The position numbers and the translations under genes are program-made. From JBFLVQ01 sp040758525 (GTDB lineage Bacteria > Acidobacteriota > Blastocatellia > Chloracidobacteriales > JADJPF01), in contig JBFLVQ010000042.1 of assembly GCA_040758525.1 (NCBI GenBank), positions 1 through 27,515 on the forward strand: DNA of 27,515 bases. The letters run 5' to 3'. Below, piece after piece: positions 7,695 through 14,962 of the stretch (positions within the stretch are counted from its first letter, which is position 1; every line of letters starts with the position of its first letter). The notes under the pieces were generated by a model, which worked only from the letters and a program-made list of their open reading frames with translations, was not told the DNA's origin and ran no database searches.

Positions 7695-8927
7695 TCAATT
7701 CCCCGGACAAGCATCCAAGGTCGCCATCTCTTGTCGGTAGAGTGGTGATATATAACGCAGCCGTGTCACTACTTCAGGCAAAATATCAAGTAAATAATCG
7801 ACCTCTTTACGAGTGTTATAACGTGAAAAGGAGAAACGCAGGCTGCCACGTGCTAACTCTTTAGTCAGTCCTAATGCTGCCAGCACAGGGCTAGGCTCAG
7901 TCGATCCAGAAGAGCAGGCCGAGCCAGTTGATACCGCCACGCCTTTCAGGTCAAGGGCAATTAATAACCCTTCTCCTTCAATATAACGGAAACTTATATT
8001 GGAAATATTAGGCAAGCGATGCTCACTATCGCCATTAAATTTTATATTGGCAATACGGCGCGCTATCTCAGCTTCAAAATAGTCTCGCAACTGCCGCAGA
8101 TATTCAGATTGACTATCAAGGTCAAGGCTGGCTAGCTGAGCTGCTTGTCCAAGCGCAACAATTGCAGGAACATTCTCGGTACCGGCACGCCGATCACGTT
8201 CATGATGGCCACCAGTAAGCTGTGCCGCGAGACGTACACCCTTACGTACGTATAGCGCTCCAACCCCCTTAGGAGCATGAATCTTATGCCCTGAAAGGGA
8301 GAGCAGGTCAACCCCAAGCGCTTTTACATTGATAGGAATCTTGCCTACTGCTTGCACAGCATCAGTATGGAAAAAAAGGTATTTGCGTTGCAGACGCAAC
8401 TCTTTAACCAGTGCACCAATCTCAGCGATGGGTTGTAATGTACCTATCTCATTATTGGCATACATTATTGTGATTAGTATTGTGTCATCACAGATCGCGG
8501 CGCGCACATCTTCTAAACGTACACGACCATTCTCATAGACAGGCAGATAGGTGATACGGAAGCCAGCCTTTTCTAGTGCTGTACAAGTATTGATTACGGC
8601 AGGATGCTCAAACTGTGAGGTGATAATATGATTGCCTTTCTCACGATAAGATTGAGCAATACCACGAATGGCAAGATTGTCAGACTCAGTACCACTGCTG
8701 ACAAAGACAATCTCATTAAACTCTGCCCCTAATAGTGCTGCTAGCTGGCGACGTGCCTTATCCATTGCTGCTTTTGCTTGTTGACCGAAGGTATGAAGCG
8801 AAGAAGCATTGCCGAATTCGCCAGTAAGATAAGGAAGCATCGCTTCGACTACCTCAGGAGCAACCTGAGTAGTTGCACTATTATCAAAATAGATACGCGA
8901 AAAGCTCGCTGAAAGAGAATTTTCCAT
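7695..8927 (-). CDS. iscS: Cysteine desulfurase (NifS/IscS family)
   Basis: A 410-residue pyridoxal-phosphate enzyme that takes sulfur from cysteine, making alanine and a persulfide for Fe-S cluster assembly. Seen in order: IYFDNSATTQVAPEV, the cofactor region SSGTESDNLAIRG, HITSQFEHPAV, MYANNEIGTLQPI, the PLP lysine in LLSLSGHKIHAPKGVGALY, TGGHHERDRRAGTENVPAI, and the mobile catalytic loop VAVSTGSACSSGSTEPSPVL with its active cysteine. Length and motifs fit the group I desulfurases. It opens the minus-strand Fe-S operon, and the scaffold gene follows three bases after its stop. No IscR, ferredoxin or chaperone genes are present, so it may be the NifS-NifU style minimal system. Confidence 0.95.
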   Translation of the reverse strand: MENSLSASFSRIYFDNSATTQVAPEVVEAMLPYLTGEFGNASSLHTFGQQAKAAMDKARRQLAALLGAEFNEIVFVSSGTESDNLAIRGIAQSYREKGNHIITSQFEHPAVINTCTALEKAGFRITYLPVYENGRVRLEDVRAAICDDTILITIMYANNEIGTLQPIAEIGALVKELRLQRKYLFFHTDAVQAVGKIPINVKALGVDLLSLSGHKIHAPKGVGALYVRKGVRLAAQLTGGHHERDRRAGTENVPAIVALGQAAQLASLDLDSQSEYLRQLRDYFEAEIARRIANIKFNGDSEHRLPNISNISFRYIEGEGLLIALDLKGVAVSTGSACSSGSTEPSPVLAALGLTKELARGSLRFSFSRYNTRKEVDYLLDILPEVVTRLRYISPLYRQEMATLDACPGN

Positions 8928-9093
8928 AACCTTAAACTAGTGTAGCAGGGGTAATTTGTCAATGTTTAGAGGCAACGTGTGATATATCTTAACGACCATC
9001 CTAATACTACGAATTATTACTAACTAGCTGAAACTTTTACTAGTGCAATATCACTAACTTTCTACCTAACCAACAATAAATTAGGAGATAGCT

Positions 9094-10356
9094 ATGAGAA
9101 GACATATGATAATGGTTGCTATCGTATTGTTGAGCAGCTTTTTAGTATTGATGCTCAAACCGGTGTTTAGCCAATCAGCTAATAACCCTGCCCAAGTTAA
9201 GATTGAGGATCTCTTTAAGGCCAATCGCTACAACTTAGTAATATCTAATGGCAGCTTATCTGGAAGCGGGTTAGATTTTCTTATCAAGGCTGCTAGTACT
9301 AGCCAATTTTTCGCCATTGGTGAGCCTCATAATACTAAAGATGTGCCGGAAATTACCTCCTTGTTATTTGAGTCTCTACACAAACAGTATGGTTTTAACT
9401 ATATCGCGCTAGAACAAGACCCCGTCATGGCGCAGATGGTCTCTGCTCCATCCGTAGTTGGTAAGCGTGATTATGTGATCTCCTTAGCGAGACAGTATCC
9501 CAATGCATTTATTTTCATTACTGATCAGGAGTTGGAGATGATTTCTCGGACAGGAGTTATCTCTAATGGTAAAGGGAATAGAATTTGGGGGGTAGATCAA
9601 GTTTTTGGCGCAATACATGTGCTAGATCGATTGAGTAAATTTGCTCCTAATGCAGAGATACGTGATCGTACATTAAAGTTGATTGAGGTGCTAAAGCAGC
9701 ATGAGGCTGAGAGGGTTAAGAAACTGCAGCGTTATACAATGGCTGACGTAGGTGAGATAGATGAATTTAACAATCTGATTCGACAGTATAATTCCAAGGG
9801 GAATTCTGAGGTGGAGTTTCTTATCTCTCAAATGCTTCTGTCTGCACAAATCTACAAAAACAATATAATGGCAGAGGCAGGACAGCTTACTGGCTATATC
9901 TCTAACCTTGAGCGTGAAGAGAACATGAAAACACTTTTTATGCTTGAGTACCGGAAAGCGCAAGCTGCTGGAGAAGCATTGCCCAAAGTATTGCTCAAGT
10001 TTGGCCATTATCACTCGATTCGCGGCAAAAATCTGGTGAATGTGTTTACTTTGGGAAATTTTGTCGCAGAGCTAGCAAAGAGCAATAGTATGGGCTCTTT
10101 TCATCTCACAATATACAACAATAATACTTCAGGTGATTATCAAGGACTTGCCGATATTGCTGAGTACAAACCTCTTGCTAGTGCTGCCGAAGGTAATTTA
10201 ACGATTATTGATTTGCGCCCGTTACGAGGATATATACATGCTGGTAGGGTTAGTGGGTTAAACCCTGAACTGAAGAGCATTATCTTCGGTTTTGATGCAG
10301 TTTTGTTAATAAAAAGTGTATCGGGCGGTACATACAAATTAATTGGGGTAGAGTGA
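9094..10356 (+). CDS. Secreted EreA/ChaN-like (Tiki-superfamily type) protein
   Basis: A 420-residue exported protein. The signal peptide spans residues 1-27 (MVAIVLLSSFLVLMLKPVFSQ, cut here as a description of the hydrophobic core and cleavage side). The mature part starts with a motif FFAIGEPHNTKDVPEI (His79), followed by NYIALEQDP and later LLKFGHYHSIRGKN. A glycine-glutamate-x-histidine motif near the start and a second histidine near the end resemble erythromycin-esterase and ChaN/TraB-like proteins, a fold that binds metal or heme or hydrolyses esters. The match is from motif shape only, so substrate and activity are open. The ribosome site AGGAGA is well placed. It has no operon partner: GDPD follows but has its own -10-like box. 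Confidence 0.55.
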   Translation: MRRHMIMVAIVLLSSFLVLMLKPVFSQSANNPAQVKIEDLFKANRYNLVISNGSLSGSGLDFLIKAASTSQFFAIGEPHNTKDVPEITSLLFESLHKQYGFNYIALEQDPVMAQMVSAPSVVGKRDYVISLARQYPNAFIFITDQELEMISRTGVISNGKGNRIWGVDQVFGAIHVLDRLSKFAPNAEIRDRTLKLIEVLKQHEAERVKKLQRYTMADVGEIDEFNNLIRQYNSKGNSEVEFLISQMLLSAQIYKNNIMAEAGQLTGYISNLEREENMKTLFMLEYRKAQAAGEALPKVLLKFGHYHSIRGKNLVNVFTLGNFVAELAKSNSMGSFHLTIYNNNTSGDYQGLADIAEYKPLASAAEGNLTIIDLRPLRGYIHAGRVSGLNPELKSIIFGFDAVLLIKSVSGGTYKLIGVE

Positions 10357-10401
10357 GGGTTGCTAGAGAGTTTTATTTTTCAGATTGGATAGAGAATTAG
10401 G

Positions 10402-10407
10402 TATATT
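10402..10407 (+). promoter_or_regulatory. -10-like box just upstream of the GDPD gene
   Basis: TATATT ends 5 bases before the first ATG (10413) and 8 before the second (10416), with TTCAGA 17 bases further upstream as a weak -35 (10379-10384). The transcript would begin at or within the first codons, so the mRNA may be leaderless. Confidence 0.35.
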
Positions 10408-10412
10408 AGGGA

Positions 10413-11222
10413 ATGATGCAACCCACTCTTCCACTCAATTTGGCTCATAGAGGGGCGCGTAAAGCGGCACCAGAAAACACCTTGGCAGCCTTTTCTGTCG
10501 CTCAACAGTTAGGCGCTGATGGTGTTGAACTCGATGTGATACGTTGTGCTACTGGTGAAATGGTAGTTACTCATGATGACGACCTAAGCATCTGGTCAAA
10601 TGGACGTGGCCGTGTCTCGTTAGCATCGCTTGCCGCGCTTAAAGAACTAGATTTTGGCAGTCATTTTGCGCCTCAGTTTGCTGGTGAAAAGATCCCGACG
10701 CTGCCAGAAGTGATAAATGTACTAGGCGAGCAGATGTTTATTAACATAGAGATCAAGACAATTGCACTACGACCATTGGCAGAGGCCGTTAGTGTAGCAG
10801 CAATTATTGCTGACTATAACCTTTATCAACGAGTAGTCGTCTCTTCCTTCAATCCTCTAGTGTTACATCATATTAGGAAACTAGACAGACGTATTCCTAC
10901 CGGCCTGCTCTATCAATTCCGTCTGCCCTTTAATACCCGGCGACCGATCAGTGCGCCTTTCTTGGGGCTAGCTGCCTTGCATCCAGAAGCGCGACTAGTC
11001 AAACCTCGTTTTATTGAACGGGCAAGGCGTTTAGGTTATCGAATTAATACCTGGACAGTAAATGAACCAGAAGAGATGCGGCGGCTGATCACACTAGGGG
11101 TTGACGCTATCATTACTGACTATCCTGATCGTCTTAAGGCGGTATTGAGAGAATGCGCTTCAGCAGCTCACTCCTTCTTTTTGCCAAAGAGGCGAAAGAC
11201 AATCAACACTGGTCGCCAATAG
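10413..11222 (+). CDS. Glycerophosphodiester phosphodiesterase
   Basis: A 269-residue GDPD-family enzyme that hydrolyses glycerophosphodiesters to sn-glycerol 3-phosphate and an alcohol. The catalytic histidine motif LAHRGARKAAPENTLAAF is at residues 10-27, then the metal ligands in GVELDV and VVTHDDDL, the NIEIK strand, and the late conserved TWTVNEPEEMRRLITLGVDAI followed by ITDYPD. No signal peptide is seen, so it is probably cytoplasmic and used in phospholipid recycling. Either ATG 10413 or 10416 can be the start; the very short AGGGA-ATG spacing does not decide between them. The 3' end overlaps the pentapeptide-repeat gene on the other strand by 55 bases; the extra C-terminal tail (FFLPKRRKTINTGRQ) is encoded by that overlap. 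Confidence 0.93.
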   Translation: MMQPTLPLNLAHRGARKAAPENTLAAFSVAQQLGADGVELDVIRCATGEMVVTHDDDLSIWSNGRGRVSLASLAALKELDFGSHFAPQFAGEKIPTLPEVINVLGEQMFINIEIKTIALRPLAEAVSVAAIIADYNLYQRVVVSSFNPLVLHHIRKLDRRIPTGLLYQFRLPFNTRRPISAPFLGLAALHPEARLVKPRFIERARRLGYRINTWTVNEPEEMRRLITLGVDAIITDYPDRLKAVLRECASAAHSFFLPKRRKTINTGRQ

Positions 11223-12505
11223 AGCGCGCAGACAATACGTGAATTTCGTGAAGTACGGGCACCCCAAAATTTTGCCTTTTGGGTTAGCGCATCCGTCATA
11301 TTTGTTGAGGAGAGATTGCTACGGGTAAAGTTAGCAGCATTAAGGTTAGCTCGCATCAGCTTGGCAAAACGTAAGTCAGCCTCGTAGAAGCTTGCTTTGT
11401 TTAGATTGGCTGCAGTTAAGTTAGCACCTGAGAGATCGGCACGCTCAAAGATTGCCCCAACCAGACTAGATTTCGAAAGGTTGGTTTGACGTAGGATAGC
11501 ACCGGCAAAGTTTGAACCATCTAATACCGCATCCTCAATATTGGCCTCGGCAAGACGTGCACCAATGAGGTTGCTATTTTTGATTGAGATGCCGCGCAAG
11601 TCCATACCCTGCATTACTACCCCATTAAGATTGGAGCCACTAAGAGCAGCGCCAGGAAACTTGGCGACACGTAGATCCATGTTTTGAAAACTGACATTCA
11701 GTTTTGCCCCTTCAAACCAGGCGTCACGAATATTGGCCGAAGAGAGCGAAACCTTCTCCAGACGGGCATTATTGAATCTCGCCATCTGTAGGTTGACATT
11801 ATCGAACTTTACCTCAATAAGGGTGGCAAGCTCAAAGTCGCTACGGGTAAGATTGGCGCCGGCAAAGTCGGTATTGATAAGGTTAGCACGACAGAATTTT
11901 GCATTGGAGAGATCGGCATCACGCAACTTGGTATATTTCAAACTACAGCCAGAGAGATCTGCGCCTCGTAGATTGACTTTGTTCAGTTCCAAATTATCAA
12001 GTACTACATTCTCCAAATTAGCGCTTTCAAAATGCGCGCCGGAAAGACCTGTGCCGCGAAAGGCAGCATCGCGCAAGACAGCGCCGGAGAAGTCGGCCCC
12101 CTCCAAATTAGTCGCCTCAAAACGCGCATTCTCCAAGAAGGCGCCGCGCAAATTGACCCCAGAAAGGGTAGCACGGTTAAGGATCGCCATCTTCATATTG
12201 GCGCCTTCTAGAACAGCCTCACGAAAGTCTATGCCGGTCAGGTTAGCGCGTTCCAAATTTGCCCTAGAGAGATTTGCCCCACGTAGCGCCGTGTCAGCAA
12301 AGGTGGCAAGTTTGAGGATCGAGCCAGAGAGGTCGCTGCCTAGCAATGTTGCGCGTGAGAAGTCGGCGCCTGTGAGATCCTTGTTTGCCAGGTTTAAGTT
12401 TCTTAAGTCCGCACCGGTGAGATCCGGTGTGCCAATATTATTTGAAATGCGCCAATCGTTCCATTCTGAAGTAACCAGCTTCTGCAGGTGCGTTGAATTG
12501 ACCAT
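11168..12505 (-). CDS. Pentapeptide-repeat protein
   Basis: About 445 residues, nearly all tandem A(D/N)LXX-type pentapeptide repeats from residue ~28 to ~420 (for example GADLRNLNLANKDLTGADFS, GANLTRSDFELATL, ADLSGANLTAANLN). Such proteins fold into a right-handed quadrilateral beta-helix. Some relatives protect DNA gyrase, but most have no known role. There is no signal peptide; a short pre-repeat segment LVTSEWNDWRISNN resembles the lead helix of soluble members. The ATG at 12505 is chosen because it puts that lead helix at the start; a TTG at 12541 would add 12 residues but has no ribosome site. A poor C-terminus (KNSRIVCALYWRPVL-like) overlaps the GDPD gene. It diverges from ycf46, sharing the 12506-12624 promoter region. 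Confidence 0.88.
   Translation of the reverse strand: MVNSTHLQKLVTSEWNDWRISNNIGTPDLTGADLRNLNLANKDLTGADFSRATLLGSDLSGSILKLATFADTALRGANLSRANLERANLTGIDFREAVLEGANMKMAILNRATLSGVNLRGAFLENARFEATNLEGADFSGAVLRDAAFRGTGLSGAHFESANLENVVLDNLELNKVNLRGADLSGCSLKYTKLRDADLSNAKFCRANLINTDFAGANLTRSDFELATLIEVKFDNVNLQMARFNNARLEKVSLSSANIRDAWFEGAKLNVSFQNMDLRVAKFPGAALSGSNLNGVVMQGMDLRGISIKNSNLIGARLAEANIEDAVLDGSNFAGAILRQTNLSKSSLVGAIFERADLSGANLTAANLNKASFYEADLRFAKLMRANLNAANFTRSNLSSTNMTDALTQKAKFWGARTSRNSRIVCALYWRPVLIVFRLFGKKKE
11263..11283 (+). terminator. Hairpin downstream of the GDPD gene
   Basis: CCCAAAA (11263-11269) and TTTTGGG (11277-11283) form a perfect 7-bp stem with a 7-base loop, 40 bases after the GDPD stop. 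It lies inside the opposite-strand pentapeptide-repeat gene. It could end the GDPD transcript, but no U-tract follows. Confidence 0.3.
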
Positions 12506-12587
12506 AGTGGGAATCTCATCTAAACGAAAGGAATTTGGCAAAAGAAGATATCATAAATTGCTGGAACGGGCAAGCTTTCAAGAAAAA

Positions 12588-12616
12588 TTGAAATTTCCTA
12601 TGTTTTTCGCTACTAT
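12588..12616 (+). promoter_or_regulatory. Promoter giving a probably leaderless ycf46 mRNA
   Basis: TTGAAA (12588-12593), a 17-base spacer and TACTAT (12611-12616) form a sigma-70-type promoter. The ycf46 ATG at 12625 lies 8 bases after the -10 box, which is about where transcription should begin, and there is no Shine-Dalgarno in between. Confidence 0.5.
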
Positions 12617-12624
12617 CAGCCTCT

Positions 12625-14118
12625 ATGGAAAATTTGGGCCGACTCAAACCGATAGACCGAATCAAGCGCGCGATTGTTGCTCAGTATCCCATTATCTATC
12701 TACTTACTTGGGAAGAGGATCGCGTAGAAAAGATAATCAATAGTATTGCCAAAGGATTTGCCCAACCCGTGCCAGTCTACACCTGGACAGTCTCAGAAGG
12801 GTTGAAAGATGCCAAATCGACTGTGCCAGCTACTACTGATCCCATTAAGGCAATTGATTTCATTATTAAGGAAGGGGAGCGCGGCTTCTATCTGCTCAAG
12901 GATTTCCCGAATTTTCTTGATGGTAACCCTACATTGGTACGCAAGCTACGCGATGCTTACTATCAACTTAAGGATAAAGCCCGCTTTGTGTTACTGCTCT
13001 CGCCACTACTAAGCATTCCTAATGAACTACGCAAGGAAGTACATCTTATAGAGGTACCATTGCCCGCTGATGACGAGATCGGGCCATTGCTCGATTTTAT
13101 GACAAACCGTTATTTCAAGACGTTGATCCCTGATGAAAAACTGCGTAACTCAATGATCACAGGTCTCAAGGGGCTGACCATTAATGAGATTCAACATGTA
13201 CTTAATGCGCTCTTTTTTGGCAAACAACAGTTCACAGCGGCGCTTATTGAACAAGTGCTATTAGAAAAAGAGCAGATTACTAAGAAAGAGGGTCTGCTGG
13301 AATTTGTCTTTCCACGCTTTCGTGTAGAGGATGTGGGTGGCTACAACGTTCTTAAGGATTGGCTTACCAAGCGGTCGAAAATCTTTAACCGAGATGCTGA
13401 GAAGGCGGGTGTAACAATCCCCAAAGGGTTGCTGATGATGGGTATCTCTGGCTGTGGCAAGAGTCTGGCTGTAAAAGTGGTTTCAACATTATGGAACCTC
13501 CCACTCTTTCGCCTGGATATGTCAAATGTCTTCTCAGGCGCCTATGGTCCACCCGAATTTGCCTTTGCACGTGCCTTAAGCACTGTGGAGGCAATCAGCC
13601 CAGCAGTACTTTGGATTGATGAGATCGAGTCAGGTATGATTGGTGTTAAGGAGGGTGCTTCGGGACCGGCATCGCGCATTTTTGCTACCTTTCTTACTTG
13701 GATGCAAGAGAAGGAGGCACTGGTTTTTGTTGCTGCCACTGCTAACCGTATAGATCTATTGCCGGCTGAATTTATTCGCAAAGGTCGCTTTGACCAAGTC
13801 TTCTTCCTAGATCTTCCTGATGAAGAGGAACGCAAGCAGATATTCGCGGTTCACCTACGACGTAAGAATGTCGATCTGAATAGATTTGATCTAGTTGTAT
13901 TGGCTAAAGCGACGGCGGACTGGAATGGTGCTGAGATCGAACAGGCTGTTCATGCTGCCGCGATCGAAGCCTATAATGAGGGCCAACCACTTTCCCCCAC
14001 GCATCTAAATCGTATTGTTACACGTACCATTCCACTCTCGCGTACAATGACCGAACAGATCAAGTATATTAAGAGTTGGGCACACTCACGTGCACTAAAC
14101 GCCTCCCGACAACAATAG
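12625..14118 (+). CDS. ycf46: Ycf46-type AAA+ ATPase
   Basis: A 497-residue AAA+ ATPase resembling Ycf46, a family known from cyanobacteria, plastids and other phyla and linked there to carbon-dioxide or stress responses. The N-terminal ~230 residues are the family-specific domain (AIVAQYPIIYLLTWEEDRVE; LLLSPLLSIPNELRKEV; GLTINEIQHVLNALFF). The AAA core follows with Walker A GISGCGKS (near residue 275), Walker B AVLWIDEIES (near 330), sensor 1 FVAATANRIDLLP and the arginine-finger region FIRKGRFDQVFFLDLPDEEE. The C-terminal lid has ATADWNGAEIEQAVHAAAIEA. It is cytoplasmic. Expression seems to come from its own promoter (12588-12616). A hairpin over its stop codon separates it from the VWFA cluster. 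Confidence 0.85.
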   Translation: MENLGRLKPIDRIKRAIVAQYPIIYLLTWEEDRVEKIINSIAKGFAQPVPVYTWTVSEGLKDAKSTVPATTDPIKAIDFIIKEGERGFYLLKDFPNFLDGNPTLVRKLRDAYYQLKDKARFVLLLSPLLSIPNELRKEVHLIEVPLPADDEIGPLLDFMTNRYFKTLIPDEKLRNSMITGLKGLTINEIQHVLNALFFGKQQFTAALIEQVLLEKEQITKKEGLLEFVFPRFRVEDVGGYNVLKDWLTKRSKIFNRDAEKAGVTIPKGLLMMGISGCGKSLAVKVVSTLWNLPLFRLDMSNVFSGAYGPPEFAFARALSTVEAISPAVLWIDEIESGMIGVKEGASGPASRIFATFLTWMQEKEALVFVAATANRIDLLPAEFIRKGRFDQVFFLDLPDEEERKQIFAVHLRRKNVDLNRFDLVVLAKATADWNGAEIEQAVHAAAIEAYNEGQPLSPTHLNRIVTRTIPLSRTMTEQIKYIKSWAHSRALNASRQQ

Positions 14119-14134
14119 CGTATTGTGGAAGGCG
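14100..14134 (+). terminator. Stem-loop across the ycf46 stop codon
   Basis: ACAATA (14112-14117) pairs with TATTGT (14121-14126) around a 3-base loop that contains part of the TAG stop. The outer arms CGCCT (14100-14104) and AGGCG (14130-14134) also pair. It may attenuate readthrough into the VWFA cluster. No U-tract follows. Confidence 0.4.
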
Positions 14135-14230
14135 CTTAATCGTATATTACTTCTCCTGAAATTTTGTGGTAAAACTATCTTGTCCGGCATTTCCCAGCAG
14201 TTCGTAATATGTCATAATCTTAAGTTGGCG

Positions 14231-14271
14231 AGTGCCTGCAAAAAACTCTTAAAGCTCCGTGCAGCGACTCT
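14231..14271 (+). other. Imperfect stem in the leader of the VWFA cluster
   Basis: In the 226-base gap before the cluster, 14231-14241 pairs with 14261-14271 in nine of eleven positions (GAGT..CTGCA against TGCAG..ACTC) around an A-rich 19-base loop. The promoter is unclear: TTGTCC (14180-14185) with TAATAT (14205-14210) is one weak candidate. It may be a leader structure or only chance. Confidence 0.25.
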
Positions 14272-14344
14272 TTAATTGCTGGCATCTTAAATTATAGTGA
14301 TCCGGGCAATAGAATATCCCGATAGTAGAAAAAATAGAAAAATT

Positions 14345-14956
14345 ATGTTTATAACCCTGGTAAAGACCTCTACATTTCTATATTTGCGCAGAGCCTCTGA
14401 ATTCAGCCTGGTATTAGGGCTATGTTGGGTTTTAGCACTGAATGGAAATGCACAAGGAGGCGGGCCACTGCCGCAGTGGCTTACTGATGAAGAAGAGCGC
14501 CGTATTGAACAGGAGCGTGATGAGAAGGATCGCACAGAAGAATTACTCAAGGTCTCTGCTGCACGTCTAGAGACTGCCCGTTCCAATCTGATTTCACAAG
14601 AATATGAGCAGGCAAGTGTTGAGATCAAGAATTACGGCGAATTGATTGGCTATACCGTGATCTTCATCGATGGTATGCGAAAGAAAGAGAAGCAGCGTAA
14701 GAAGCTTTACAAGGTGTTTGAACTAGCGCTACGCCGGGATATTAAATTATTAGAGATGTTGCGCTACGAATTGCCGGGAAAATATGGTCAGGAGGCCAGC
14801 GAAGTCTACGATAATGTGCGTAAAGCCCGCGAGCAGGCGCTCGGAGTGGTTTTTGGCAAGGATTTCTTCCCTTCTGCTAACCAACCTCCTGCCTCTGAGG
14901 AGAAAGGTTCTGGAGAGGATCGACCTAAAGAGGAGAGTCTGACAAAAGACAAATAG
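14345..14956 (+). CDS. Small exported helical protein of the VWFA cluster
   Basis: About 203 residues with no family I can name. From the ATG at 14345 it begins MFITLVKTSTFLYLRRASEF and continues with a hydrophobic stretch (SLVLGLCWVLALNGNAQ) that reads as a signal peptide. The mature part starts GGGPLPQWLTDEEERRIEQE and is almost entirely charged helix, with heptad-like runs in 65-170, then a disordered Pro/Ser/Glu/Lys tail. A GTG at 14297 would add 16 residues but spoil the signal peptide. It ends six bases before the first VWFA gene, so the two are co-transcribed and the protein is a likely partner of the VWFA proteins outside the inner membrane. Nothing in it suggests an enzyme. Confidence 0.7.
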   Translation: MFITLVKTSTFLYLRRASEFSLVLGLCWVLALNGNAQGGGPLPQWLTDEEERRIEQERDEKDRTEELLKVSAARLETARSNLISQEYEQASVEIKNYGELIGYTVIFIDGMRKKEKQRKKLYKVFELALRRDIKLLEMLRYELPGKYGQEASEVYDNVRKAREQALGVVFGKDFFPSANQPPASEEKGSGEDRPKEESLTKDK

Positions 14957-14962
14957 AGAGTT

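Noticed and set aside
12506..12541. A TTG start for the pentapeptide-repeat protein at 12541
   Set aside because: It would add 12 residues without a ribosome site; the ATG at 12505 gives the normal lead helix.
11733..12743. A 336-codon open frame on the plus strand opposite the pentapeptide-repeat gene
   Set aside because: It is the mirror of a repetitive gene: its protein is a monotonous Ser/Ala/Arg/Lys string, with no ribosome site and no family match. The repeats remove stop codons from the opposite frame.
14297..14344. A GTG start for the small exported protein of the VWFA cluster
   Set aside because: The extra residues are charged and would bury the signal peptide.
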